From: Melastoma dodecandrum
Lineage: Eukaryota; Streptophyta; Magnoliopsida; Myrtales; Melastomataceae
Direction: 5' to 3'
Length of the DNA: 64,000 nt
Assembly: GCA_029817715.1 (NCBI GenBank)
Contig: JARUPY010000292.1
Location: forward strand, 558,001 to 622,000
In this document: positions 41,701-49,894 of the stretch, one piece after another
How positions within the stretch are numbered: the stretch's first letter is position 1
Layout of the letters: the number at the start of each line of letters is the position of its first letter
Program-made: the position numbers and the translations under genes
Notes under the pieces: model-generated
Told to the model about the DNA's origin: nothing
The model's input: only the letters and a program-made list of their open reading frames with translations
Database searches by the model: none

Positions 41701-43719
41701 ATGGACGCCCGCAGCCCGACGACCCATCCGAAGGGCCACGAGCGTCAGGCGGAGCTGACGCTGCGTGGCATCGCCCTCGGCGCGGCCATCACGATCGTCT
41801 TCATGGCTGCCAACCTCTACATGGGGTTGAAGACCGGGATGACGTTCTCGTCGTCGATCCCGGCCGCGATGATCTCGATGGGGGCGTTCCGCCTGATGGG
41901 CGGGGCCGGCATCCTCGAGAACAACATCGTGCAGACGCAGGCCTCGGCGGCCGGCACGCTTTGCAACGTCATCCTGGCGCTGCCCGGCCTCGTCCTCATC
42001 GGGCACTGGCACGGCTTCCCGTTCTGGCAGACCACGGCCGTGTGCCTGCTCGGGGGTCTGCTCGGCGTCGCCTTCTCGATTCCCCTGCGCCGCGCCCTCG
42101 TGGCCGGCAGCGACCTGCCTTATCCTGAGGGGATCGCCGCCGCCGAGGTGCTCCGGACCGGCCAGGAGGAGGGCGGCCACGGCCTGCGCGACCTGCTGAC
42201 GGCCGCGGGCGTCGCCGGGGCGATCGGGTTCGCCACCACCGGGCTGAAGGTGCTGGGCGATGGCCTCAACGGTGCGATCAGCCTCGGGGGGGCCGCCTTC
42301 CGCATCGGTACCGGCTTCTCGCTGGCTCTGGTCGGCGTTGGCTACCTCGTGGGCATCGGCGCCTGCCTCGCGCTGCTGACGGGCGTCGTGATCGCCTGGG
42401 GGATCGCAGTGCCAGTGCTGACTGCGCTGTCGCCCGACTCCGCTAAGTCCGCCGGGGCGGCGGCCGAGGCGGTCTGGTCCGATCAGGTCCGGCTGATGGG
42501 GGCCGGCATCATTGCGGTGGGCGGCCTCTGGACGGTGGGTTCGCTGGCGAAGCCGATCCTGGCAAGCATCCGCTCGGCGCTCGCGGGCAGCGGCGGCCTC
42601 GGCAAGGACCATCCCCGCGAGGAGCGCGACCTGCCGATCACCTGGGTCGCCGCCGCGACGCTGGCCCTGTGCGCGCCCCTCGCCGTGCTGTTCGGCTACT
42701 TCGCGCAGCCGGCCGGGCTCGGCGGGCGGACGCTCGTGCTGGCCGTCGCCGCGACGCTGTTCACGGTCCTGTTCGGCTTCCTGATGGCGGCGGCCTGCGG
42801 CTACCTCGCGGGGCTGCTGGGCTCCTCGTCGAGCCCGATCTCGGGGATCGGGATCCTGACCACGATGGCGACTGCGCTGCTGCTGCCGCTGATCCTCGGC
42901 CATTCCGCAGGGCCGGAGGGCGACCGGTTCGTCACCGGCATGACCCTGCTGCTGACCTCCGTCATCGTCACCACCTCCTCGATCGCCAACGACAACCTGC
43001 AGGACCTGAAGACCGGGCAGGTTCTGGGCGCCACGCCCTGGCACCAGCAGGTCGCCCTGATCCTCGGCGTCGGGATCGGGGCGGTGGTGATCGCCCCGAT
43101 CCTGTCGCTGCTCTACGAGGCCTACGGCTTCGTCGGGACGCCGCTGCGCGAGGGCCAGGATGCGGCCAGCGCCATGTCCGCACCCCAGGCCGCCCTGATG
43201 ACCCAGATCGCCAACGGCATCGTCCATCGGGAGCTGCCCTGGCGCATGGTGCTGATCGGGGCCGGGCTCGGTGTGGTGCTGGTCGCCGCCGAGACATGGC
43301 TGAAGCGGCGCAACCTCACCTTCCCGGCACTGACGGTCGGGATCGGCATGTACCTGCCGCTCTCCGTGGAGATGACCATCGCCATCGGCGGCGTCCTCGG
43401 CTGGGTCGCCGAGCGCCGGTTGCGCGCCCGGGTCGGCGCCCGGGACGGCAGGACAGACGACAAGACGGTCGACGCGTCTGTCGGGGCCGCCCGGCGCCGC
43501 GGCGTCCTCCTGGCGTCCGGCTTCCTGGTGGGGGAGAGCTGCGTCGGCGTGCTGCTCGCCGGTGCCGATCTCCTGGCGGGCCACAGTTCGGCCGTCGCGA
43601 TCGTCGGACAGGACTTCGCGACCGCGGCGACGTGGCTCGGACTCGCGGTCTTCCTGGTGGCGCTCGCCCTCTATCTGCGGATGGTCTCGACGCCGGCCGA
43701 GGCGCCACGGGAGCCGTGA
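41701..43719 (+). CDS. OPT-family oligopeptide transporter
   Basis: A 672-residue integral membrane protein with some 14-16 helices of the OPT superfamily. The N-terminal NLYMGLKTGMTFSSSIPAAMISMG and ENNIVQTQASAAGTL are the family's most conserved segments, followed by LPYPEGIAAAEVLRTGQ and, in the second half, GILTTMATALLLPLILG, SIANDNLQDLKTGQVLGATPW and LPLSVEMTIAIGG. OPT members import peptides or metal-chelates driven by protons. It is monocistronic and starts at ATG 41701; the promoter lies in the 223-base gap shared with the YdcZ pair. Confidence 0.93.
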   Translation: MDARSPTTHPKGHERQAELTLRGIALGAAITIVFMAANLYMGLKTGMTFSSSIPAAMISMGAFRLMGGAGILENNIVQTQASAAGTLCNVILALPGLVLIGHWHGFPFWQTTAVCLLGGLLGVAFSIPLRRALVAGSDLPYPEGIAAAEVLRTGQEEGGHGLRDLLTAAGVAGAIGFATTGLKVLGDGLNGAISLGGAAFRIGTGFSLALVGVGYLVGIGACLALLTGVVIAWGIAVPVLTALSPDSAKSAGAAAEAVWSDQVRLMGAGIIAVGGLWTVGSLAKPILASIRSALAGSGGLGKDHPREERDLPITWVAAATLALCAPLAVLFGYFAQPAGLGGRTLVLAVAATLFTVLFGFLMAAACGYLAGLLGSSSSPISGIGILTTMATALLLPLILGHSAGPEGDRFVTGMTLLLTSVIVTTSSIANDNLQDLKTGQVLGATPWHQQVALILGVGIGAVVIAPILSLLYEAYGFVGTPLREGQDAASAMSAPQAALMTQIANGIVHRELPWRMVLIGAGLGVVLVAAETWLKRRNLTFPALTVGIGMYLPLSVEMTIAIGGVLGWVAERRLRARVGARDGRTDDKTVDASVGAARRRGVLLASGFLVGESCVGVLLAGADLLAGHSSAVAIVGQDFATAATWLGLAVFLVALALYLRMVSTPAEAPREP

Positions 43720-43877
43720 GGGCACCGGGCGTGGCCGCGCTACGATGACGACGTCCGCGAGCGGAACGCCCACGCCCGACCGTTCGGCCGCGTCCCGCCG
43801 CGTGGTAAGAGGCTGCGGTCTTCCGCCGCAGACACGATTCGTCCGGCGGGATGGCGAAACCGGCTGCAGGAGCGCCC

Positions 43878-44804
43878 ATGACCTCACCCGCCCATTCCTA
43901 CCGGGGCGTCTTCCCGGTCGCCCCCACGGTGTTCGACGCCTCCGGTGCCCTCGACCTCGACGGACAGCGCCGGGCGATCGACTTCATGATCGATGCCGGC
44001 AGCCACGGCATCTGCATCCTCGCGAATTTTTCCGAGCAGTTCGTGCTGACCGACGACGAGCGCGAGCAGGTGATGCACGCCGTGCTGGAGCACGTGGCGG
44101 GCCGCGTGCCGGTGATCGTCACCACGACGCACTTCGCCACGCAGGTCTGCGCCGAGCGCTCGCGCCGGGCACAGGACGCCGGGGCCGCCATGGTGATGAT
44201 CATGCCGCCCTATCACGGCGCCACGATCCGCGTGCCGGACCTTGGCGTCTACGATTTCTTCCATGCCGTATCCAACGCGATCACGATCCCGATCATGATC
44301 CAGGACGCGCCGGTTTCGGGTACGCCGCTCTCGGCCGCGTTCCTGGCGCGCATGGCCCGGGAGATCGCCAACGTCAGCTATTTCAAGATCGAGACCGCCC
44401 AGGCGGCCGCGAAGCTGCGCGAGCTGATCGCGCTCGGCGGCGACGCCGTGGTCGGCCCCTGGGACGGCGAGGAGGCGATCACCCTGATGGCCGATCTCGA
44501 TGCCGGCGCCACCGGGGCGATGACCGGCGGCGGCTACCCGGACGGGATCCGCCAGATCACCGACGCCTACGCGGCCGGCCGGCGGGAGGAGGCGCTGGAC
44601 GCCTACGCGCGCTGGCTGCCGCTGATCAACTACGAGAACCGGCAATGCGGGCTGCTCGCCTGCAAGGCGCTGATGCAGGAGGGCGGGGTGATCGCCCACG
44701 AGACCGCGCGCCTGCCGCTCCAGCCGCTCCACCCGGCGACCCGGGCCGGCCTGATCGAGCTCGCCCGGCGCAACGACGCGCTGGTGCTGCGCTGGGGGCG
44801 GTAG
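43878..44804 (+). CDS. DapA-superfamily lyase, L-2-keto-3-deoxyarabonate dehydratase type
   Basis: A 308-residue dihydrodipicolinate-synthase-fold enzyme. The start ATG 43878 follows GCAGGAGC. Lys170 in SYFKIE is the Schiff-base lysine. The region ILANFSEQFVLTDDEREQV, PPYHGATIRVP, MIQDAPVSGTPLSA, DAVVGPWDGEEAITLMADLDAGATGAMTGGG and the end LVLRWGR correspond to the L-KDA dehydratase branch, which converts L-2-keto-3-deoxyarabonate to alpha-ketoglutarate semialdehyde in the oxidative L-arabinose pathway. The IlvD-type dehydratase at the left edge would catalyse the step before it. Related activities on other keto-deoxy acids remain possible. Confidence 0.87.
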   Translation: MTSPAHSYRGVFPVAPTVFDASGALDLDGQRRAIDFMIDAGSHGICILANFSEQFVLTDDEREQVMHAVLEHVAGRVPVIVTTTHFATQVCAERSRRAQDAGAAMVMIMPPYHGATIRVPDLGVYDFFHAVSNAITIPIMIQDAPVSGTPLSAAFLARMAREIANVSYFKIETAQAAAKLRELIALGGDAVVGPWDGEEAITLMADLDAGATGAMTGGGYPDGIRQITDAYAAGRREEALDAYARWLPLINYENRQCGLLACKALMQEGGVIAHETARLPLQPLHPATRAGLIELARRNDALVLRWGR

Positions 44805-44811
44805 ACCCGCC

Positions 44812-46011
44812 TCAGCCGGCCCGGCCCAGCACGCCGGACAGCCGCTCCACCGCCTCCCGGGCCAAAGCCGGGCTGATGGCGAAGCAGATCCGCACCAGCC
44901 CCTCGCCCTCGGGTCCGAAGGCGGTGCCGGGCGCGACCCCGACCTTGGCCTCCCGCAGCAGGCGGAGCGCGAGGTCGAGGCTCGGCTCGTCGCCGCCCAT
45001 CCGGGCCATCAGGTAGAAGGCGCCGTCCGGCGGCGCCACGGTGACGCCGGGTAGCCGGGACAGGCCGTCCACCAGGATCGCCCGGGCCTCGGCGCAGCGG
45101 TCGACCATGGTGCGGATGAAGCCGTCGCCCTCGTTCAGCGCCGCGATGCAGGCATGCTGCACGAAGGTCGAGATCGAGGTGGTGCTGTACTGCCCGAGCT
45201 TGGCGAAGGTCGGCGCCAGCCCGCGCGGATAGATGACCCAGCCGGCGCGCCAGCCCGTCATCGCCCAGTTCTTCGAGAAGGTGTTGGTGACGATCAAGCG
45301 GTCGTCCGGCTCGCAGATCTGCAGGAAGGACGGCGCGATCCGGTTGCCGTAGGTGAAGTGGGCGTAGACCTCGTCCGACAGAATCCAGAGGCCGCGGGCG
45401 CGGGCGAGGTCGCGCAGGGCCTCCATCTCGGCGAGCGGCATGGTCCAGCCCGTCGGGTTCGAGGGCGAGTTGATCATGATCACCCGGGTGCGGGGCGTCA
45501 GCGCCGCCTCGATATCGGCGAGCGGCAGGGCGAAGCGTCCGTCCGGCTGCCGCCGGTAGGGCACCGCCACCGGCACGCCGCCGGCGATGCGCACGGCCTC
45601 GCGCAGGTTCGGCCAGGCCGGGGAGGGGATGATGATCTCGTCCCCCGGCTCCAGCAGCACCTGGGCGGCCTGCATGATCGCGTTCATGCCGCCGGCCGTG
45701 ACGGCGAACCGGTCGGGCGGGATCTCCACGCCCCAATGGCGCGCGTGATAGGCGCCCAAGGCCTCGCGGAGGGCCGGCAGGCCGAGGGATGTCGTGTAGC
45801 GGGTGTGCCCGTCGAGCATCGCCCGGTGCGCCGCCTCGATGATGAAGGGCGGCGTCGGCAGGTCGCCCTCGCCGATCCAGAGCTTCACCACCTCGGGGTC
45901 GTCGCGCCCGCGATCCGCCACGAGGCCGATCTGGCTCGTGCCGATGCCGCGGATGCGGTCCGACAGCAGGGCATTGAGATCGACCGGGATTGAAGCTGAC
46001 GGTTCGGCCAT
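44812..46011 (-). CDS. Class I/II PLP-dependent aminotransferase (AspC/AAT-like)
   Basis: A 399-residue fold-type-I aminotransferase from ATG 46011. Landmarks: WIGEGDLPTPPFI, TAGGMNAIMQAAQ (PLP phosphate site), Asn and Pro in NSPSNPTGW, Asp213 in ILSDEVY and the PLP lysine Lys247 in NTFSKNWAMTGWRAGW, with the Arg in GEGLVRICFAIS near the C-terminus binding the carboxylate. Substrate probably aspartate, alanine or an aromatic amino acid. It is convergent with the DapA-like gene, 7 bases apart at the stops, so it is probably not co-regulated with it. Confidence 0.9.
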   Translation of the reverse strand: MAEPSASIPVDLNALLSDRIRGIGTSQIGLVADRGRDDPEVVKLWIGEGDLPTPPFIIEAAHRAMLDGHTRYTTSLGLPALREALGAYHARHWGVEIPPDRFAVTAGGMNAIMQAAQVLLEPGDEIIIPSPAWPNLREAVRIAGGVPVAVPYRRQPDGRFALPLADIEAALTPRTRVIMINSPSNPTGWTMPLAEMEALRDLARARGLWILSDEVYAHFTYGNRIAPSFLQICEPDDRLIVTNTFSKNWAMTGWRAGWVIYPRGLAPTFAKLGQYSTTSISTFVQHACIAALNEGDGFIRTMVDRCAEARAILVDGLSRLPGVTVAPPDGAFYLMARMGGDEPSLDLALRLLREAKVGVAPGTAFGPEGEGLVRICFAISPALAREAVERLSGVLGRAG

Positions 46012-46433
46012 GGATGCGGGCGGTTCTCTCGATCTGCGGGTATGGCCGACGGGCGCGCTGCGCGGTCCTGCGGCCTCGACGGGGGACCACATCGGCAAGG
46101 TCCCGGCCTATGGGGATGGCGCCGACCCTGCCGCGTCCAGGCCTGCGCGTCCAGGCCAAGCGGCATTCGCAAGGGTGGTCGCCGGACCTGCGGCCGAAAC
46201 CGGCGACCCCTCACGAATCCGAGCGGGCGGAGCGTCGGCTTGCCAACGCAAGTCTCCCTGGCAGGCGCCCCACCGCGCCGCGAGCACCTCCAGACCCGGG
46301 TGTCCGCCCGCGCCGCCCGCGTGGCGCAGCCAACCGGATGGCTGCCCCGGCGCCGAGCCGGTCCGCGCCTGCCTGGACGCCCTGCGCGCCTGTCTGGCCG
46401 CACCGACCGGCGCGGACGGGACGGCGTCGCCGA
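46012..46433. other. Intergenic region with repeat C copy 3
   Basis: A 422-base gap upstream of the aminotransferase and downstream of DoxX. It contains repeat C at 46158-46254 and nothing gene-like. Confidence 0.5.
46158..46254 (+). repeat. Dispersed intergenic repeat family C, copy 3
   Basis: AAGCGGCATTCGCAAGGGTG, GTCGCCGGACCTGCGG and CGTCGGCTTGCCAACGCAAG follow the order and spacing of the copy at 30662, with more changes in the middle. Confidence 0.75.
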
Positions 46434-46865
46434 TCACATACGGCCGTGGCGAGCGTCGAGGCTGAACGGGCCGGCCCCGAAGGCTGCGACCTGCAACAGG
46501 CCGCCCGCCAGGGCGAGGTTCTTCAGGAAGTGGAACATCTGGTTCTGGTCCGCGAAAGCCGCATGGAAGGTCACGGCGGTGGCCACCGCGAAGACGGCCA
46601 GCGCCAGGGCAACCAGCCGGGTGCGATAGCCCGCGATCAGCAGGAGCCCGCCGCCGATCTCGATGAGCGTCGCCACCGCGTAGGCGACCGGCGGCAGCGG
46701 CAGGCCGGCAGCCGCGATGGTCGCGATCGTCGCCGCGGGGGCGGCGAGCTTTCCGCCTCCGCTGACCAGAAAGATCGCGCTCATCAGGATCCGGCCGGTC
46801 ACCGCCGACAGGCCGGAAAGCGACGGTCCGGCAACGGGCGCCGGGGACGAGATCGAGGAGGTCAT
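46434..46865 (-). CDS. DoxX-family membrane protein (MhqP-like)
   Basis: A 143-residue protein with four membrane helices (ILMSAIFLVSGGGKL, YAVATLIEIGGGLLLIAGY, LVALALAVFAVATAVTFHAAF, FLKNLALAGGLLQVAAFGAG), the DoxX pattern, start ATG 46865. It is the last gene of the three-gene operon with a glyoxalase-type dioxygenase and a hydrolase. In Bacillus subtilis the mhq genes likewise include a dioxygenase (MhqO), a hydrolase (MhqD) and a DoxX-like protein (MhqP), which protect against quinones. Confidence 0.82.
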   Translation of the reverse strand: MTSSISSPAPVAGPSLSGLSAVTGRILMSAIFLVSGGGKLAAPAATIATIAAAGLPLPPVAYAVATLIEIGGGLLLIAGYRTRLVALALAVFAVATAVTFHAAFADQNQMFHFLKNLALAGGLLQVAAFGAGPFSLDARHGRM

Positions 46866-46903
46866 GGGGGTGCTCCATCATGTGCGGGGATCGCGGGCGG
46901 GAT

Positions 46904-47536
46904 TCACGCCGCGCGCGGGAGCGCGACGTGATGGAGCCCGTCTGCCGCGAGGCTGATATCGGCCTGCGACAGACCGTGACCGGCGGGCAGGATCCGGTGC
47001 TCGACGGTCGCGCCCGCCGCGGTGAGCTGCGCCGCGAGGCGGCGGGCGTTCTCCACCGGGACGATCGGATCCATGGCCCCGGAGAGGATCAGCACCGGCC
47101 GGTCCGCGAGGTCGACGGCGGGGGGCGCGGCGAAGGGCACCATCGGGCGGATCAGCACGGCGCCGGCCAGAATCTCCGGGCGCAGCATCAGGAGCGCGGC
47201 GGCGATGTTGGCGCCGTTGGAGAAGCCCAGCGCCAGGGGCGCGCCGAGGCTGTAGCAGTCGCGCGCCGCCGCCACGAAGCCGGCGAGGTCTTGGGTGCGG
47301 CGGCGCAGGTCCGCCTCGTCGAACACACCCTCCGCCAGGCGGCGGAAGAAGCGCGGCATGCCGTTCTCCAGGACCTGACCGCGCGGGGCCAGGAGCGCGG
47401 CCTCCGGCGCGACCATCCGGCCGAGCGGCAGGAGATCGTTCTCGTCGCCGCCGGTTCCGTGCAGGAGCAGCAGCGGGTGCGCAGCCTCCGAGCCGGGCTC
47501 GAAGCGGTGGATGAAGCCGATCGTGTCCTGGGTCAT
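46904..47536 (-). CDS. Alpha/beta hydrolase, carboxylesterase/phospholipase type (MhqD-like)
   Basis: A 210-residue alpha/beta hydrolase from ATG 47536 behind CAGGAGATT. HPLLLLHGTGGDENDLLPLGRMV is the oxyanion region, GFSNGANIAAALL is the nucleophile elbow with Ser in GFSNGA, the Asp lies in LILSGAMDPIVPVENA, and the catalytic His is in LPAGHGLSQADI. These complete a Ser-Asp-His triad. It sits between the dioxygenase and DoxX genes; in the related mhq systems the hydrolase accompanies the dioxygenase in quinone detoxification. Confidence 0.88.
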   Translation of the reverse strand: MTQDTIGFIHRFEPGSEAAHPLLLLHGTGGDENDLLPLGRMVAPEAALLAPRGQVLENGMPRFFRRLAEGVFDEADLRRRTQDLAGFVAAARDCYSLGAPLALGFSNGANIAAALLMLRPEILAGAVLIRPMVPFAAPPAVDLADRPVLILSGAMDPIVPVENARRLAAQLTAAGATVEHRILPAGHGLSQADISLAADGLHHVALPRAA

Positions 47537-47596
47537 GGCAATCTCCTGGCGCACGATCTTCACCGCCCGCCCCGCTTGGCGCGGGGCGGGCCAGGG

Positions 47597-48532
47597 TCAG
47601 GCGACCTTGGGCAGCACCGCCTCGATCTCGGCCCGGTGCGGTTCCAGCCCGGCGGGCAGCTTCAGGGCCGACCCGAGGGCCTCGATCGGCTCGTCGACCG
47701 CGAAGCCGGGGGCGTCCGTGGCGATCTCGAACAGCACGCCGCCCGGCTCGCGGAAGTAGATCGAGCGGAAGTACTGCCGGTCGCGCTGCTCCGTGACGTG
47801 GAGGCCCCGGGCGGCGAGCGCTTCGCCCATCGCGGCCTGCGCGGCGTCGTCCGCCGCCCGGAACGCGATGTGATGAACCGAGCCGGCGCCGGGCCGGCCG
47901 GGCAGGAAGCCGCCCACCGCCCGCAGGGTCACGAGGCTGCCGAGCGCGGCGCTGCCGGCGAAGCGGATCAGGTTGCCCTCGCGGCCGGTCTCGCGCAGGC
48001 CCAGCACCTCCGTGAGGATCGCGGCCGTGGGCTCGGCCCGGTCGAGGAGGAGCGTGACCCCATGCAGGCCGCGGATCGCGTGCTCGGCCGGCACCTCGGC
48101 CGAGGCCCAGGCCGCCTCGGCACCCGCCTCGTCCCCGACATCGACGCCGACGAGCGCCAGCATCATGCCGTCCGGATCGCGGAACCGGAGCGTCGGCTCC
48201 CCGAACACTTGGATCAGCGGCTCGTGGGCGACGCCCATCGCGATCAGGCGGTGGGTCCACCAGCCGATGGAGGCACGGGGGATCCGGAACGCGGTCTCCT
48301 GCGTCTCGCCGACCCCGACGCGGCCCGGCGCCGCGTGCTCGATGGGAAAGAAGGTCAGGATCGTGCCGGGCTGGCCGGCCGCGTCGCCGTAGTACAGGTG
48401 GTAGGTGCCCGGATCGTCGAAGTTGACGGTCTTCTTCACCAGCCGCAGCCCGAGCACGCGGGTGTGGAAATCGAGGTTGCGCGGGGCCGGGCCGGAAAAG
48501 GCCGTGACGTGGTGGAGGCCGGTCTGGATCAT
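47597..48532 (-). CDS. Glyoxalase/extradiol ring-cleaving dioxygenase (MhqO-like)
   Basis: A 311-residue two-module vicinal-oxygen-chelate protein from ATG 48532. Module 1: GLHHVTAFSGPAPRNLDFHTRVLGLRLVKKTVNFD with the metal His, and YYGDAAGQPGTILTFFP. Module 2: IRGLHGVTLLLDRAEPTAAILTEVLGL, SVHHIAFRAADDAAQ and the metal Glu in EPGGVLFEIATDAPGF. The overall plan is that of MhqO/LinE-like ring-cleaving dioxygenases acting on hydroquinones. It is the first gene of the operon and diverges from a LysR gene with a perfect inverted repeat between them. Confidence 0.88.
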   Translation of the reverse strand: MIQTGLHHVTAFSGPAPRNLDFHTRVLGLRLVKKTVNFDDPGTYHLYYGDAAGQPGTILTFFPIEHAAPGRVGVGETQETAFRIPRASIGWWTHRLIAMGVAHEPLIQVFGEPTLRFRDPDGMMLALVGVDVGDEAGAEAAWASAEVPAEHAIRGLHGVTLLLDRAEPTAAILTEVLGLRETGREGNLIRFAGSAALGSLVTLRAVGGFLPGRPGAGSVHHIAFRAADDAAQAAMGEALAARGLHVTEQRDRQYFRSIYFREPGGVLFEIATDAPGFAVDEPIEALGSALKLPAGLEPHRAEIEAVLPKVA

Positions 48533-48617
48533 GGCGCTGTCTCCTGAGGCTGCCGCGCCGGGCGCGGTGTGGTTCCCGATGACCGCAATGTGCCCCTTGC
48601 CCCGCTCTGGCAAAATA

Positions 48618-48641
48618 GAAACGATGGAAAACCATCGTTTC
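48618..48641. promoter_or_regulatory. Perfect inverted repeat, candidate LysR operator
   Basis: Arms GAAACGATGG and CCATCGTTTC are separated by AAAA. The site is centred in the 121-base spacer between the MhqO-like gene and the LysR gene, 12 bases ahead of the LysR start, where an autorepressing LysR protein usually binds while activating the divergent operon. Confidence 0.75.
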
Positions 48642-48653
48642 CGGATCTGACCG

Positions 48654-49607
48654 ATGCGGCTCCCCGATTTCGAGGCCTGGGCGGTGTTCGCCAAGGTGGT
48701 GGAGACCGGCTCCTTCGGCCGGGCCGCCGCGGATTTGGGGTTGGCAAAGGGGACGGTCTCGAAGGCCATCGGCCGGCTCGAAGCCCGGATCGGGGCGCGG
48801 CTGTTCAACCGCACCTCGCGCAAGCTCGCGCTCACCGAGGCAGGGCAGGCCGCCAAGGCAAGCGCGGCGCGGATCCTGGCGGAGGGTGAGGCGGCGGAGG
48901 CTTTGGCCATGGCGGGGGCCGCGGAGCCCCGCGGTCTGGTGCGGCTCGCCGCGCCCATGACCTTCGGGGTGATGCACGTGGCACCGTTGCTGCCGGACTT
49001 CCTCCGCGAGCACCCGGCGGTATCGGTGGATCTGCACCTGTCCGATGCCGTCGTCGATCTGGTGGGCGGCGGCCTCGACATCGGGTTGCGCATCGCGGCG
49101 CTGCCCGATTCATCGCTGCGAGCCCGCCGGCTCTGCGGGATCCGCCGCTCCCTGGTCGCCACGCCCGCCTATCTCGACCGGCACGGCCGCCCCGGGCATC
49201 CGGACGACCTCGCCCGCCACGCCTGCCTCGGCTACGCCTACCTGCCGACGCCCGATCGCTGGCGCTTCGTGGACGGGACCGGGGCCGAGGCCGTCATCGT
49301 GCCCGGCGGCCAGCTGCGGGCGAACAACGCCGAGGCGCTGGCGCCGGCACTCCGGGCCGGCCTCGGCCTCGCGCTCCAGCCCGATTTCATGGTCTGGGAC
49401 GACTTGGAGGCGGGCCGGTTGGAGCGCGTCCTGCCCGGCTGGTCACCGCCGCCGATCGCGCTGCATCTGGTGACGCCGCCCGGCGAGCCCCGGCCCGCCC
49501 GCGTGCGGGCCCTCGTCGCGTATCTCGGCCAGACGCTCACCCGCGCCCCATGGGCCGGCGATCCCGTGCCGGCTCCAACCGAAAGCGGTCCGCGCCTGTC
49601 GGATTGA
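48654..49607 (+). CDS. LysR-family transcriptional regulator
   Basis: A 317-residue regulator from ATG 48654. The N-terminal winged helix is complete (FEAWAVFAKVVETGSFGRAAADLGLAKGTVSKAIGRLEARIGARLFNRTSRKLALTEAG), followed by the linker helix and a periplasmic-binding-fold effector domain (RGLVRLAAPMTFGVMHVAPLLPDFLREHP, GLDIGLRIAALPDSSLRARRL). It resembles the CrgA/DhaR-like subgroup. It is divergent from the quinone-type operon and probably controls it. Confidence 0.92.
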   Translation: MRLPDFEAWAVFAKVVETGSFGRAAADLGLAKGTVSKAIGRLEARIGARLFNRTSRKLALTEAGQAAKASAARILAEGEAAEALAMAGAAEPRGLVRLAAPMTFGVMHVAPLLPDFLREHPAVSVDLHLSDAVVDLVGGGLDIGLRIAALPDSSLRARRLCGIRRSLVATPAYLDRHGRPGHPDDLARHACLGYAYLPTPDRWRFVDGTGAEAVIVPGGQLRANNAEALAPALRAGLGLALQPDFMVWDDLEAGRLERVLPGWSPPPIALHLVTPPGEPRPARVRALVAYLGQTLTRAPWAGDPVPAPTESGPRLSD

Positions 49608-49894
49608 TGCAGGTCAGCGCGCTCCCGCGCATCGCGGCCTAAGCCGAGCCGCGATGCGCCCGCGGGGCGGCGTGGAGAGACTGGTATTCCAGGATCACAC
49701 GCGTCTTGCACGGGTGGTCCGGCATGCCCCCCCCGTCCGTGGAACGCCCCGCCCGACAACCTGTCCGTGTTCACGCCGTGAAGAAAATGGATGCGCAACT
49801 TGAAGTTAGGTAAAAATGTATCCAGCCTTTTAAATCAAGACTTCCACGCAGCTTCACGTTATGTATAAATGCGTACGGTGAAGTTGAGGCTGAG

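Noticed and set aside
40984..43887. Very long minus-strand frame antisense to the OPT transporter gene
   Set aside because: His/Gln/Asp/Arg-rich antisense shadow; the OPT frame on the plus strand has clear family motifs.
46880..48547. Long plus-strand frame opposite the hydrolase and dioxygenase genes
   Set aside because: Antisense shadow with typical Arg/Gly/His composition; the minus-strand genes have catalytic motifs.
49721..49735. C-run as a possible phase-variable tract
   Set aside because: The C8 run lies outside any gene and shows no link to a start or promoter.
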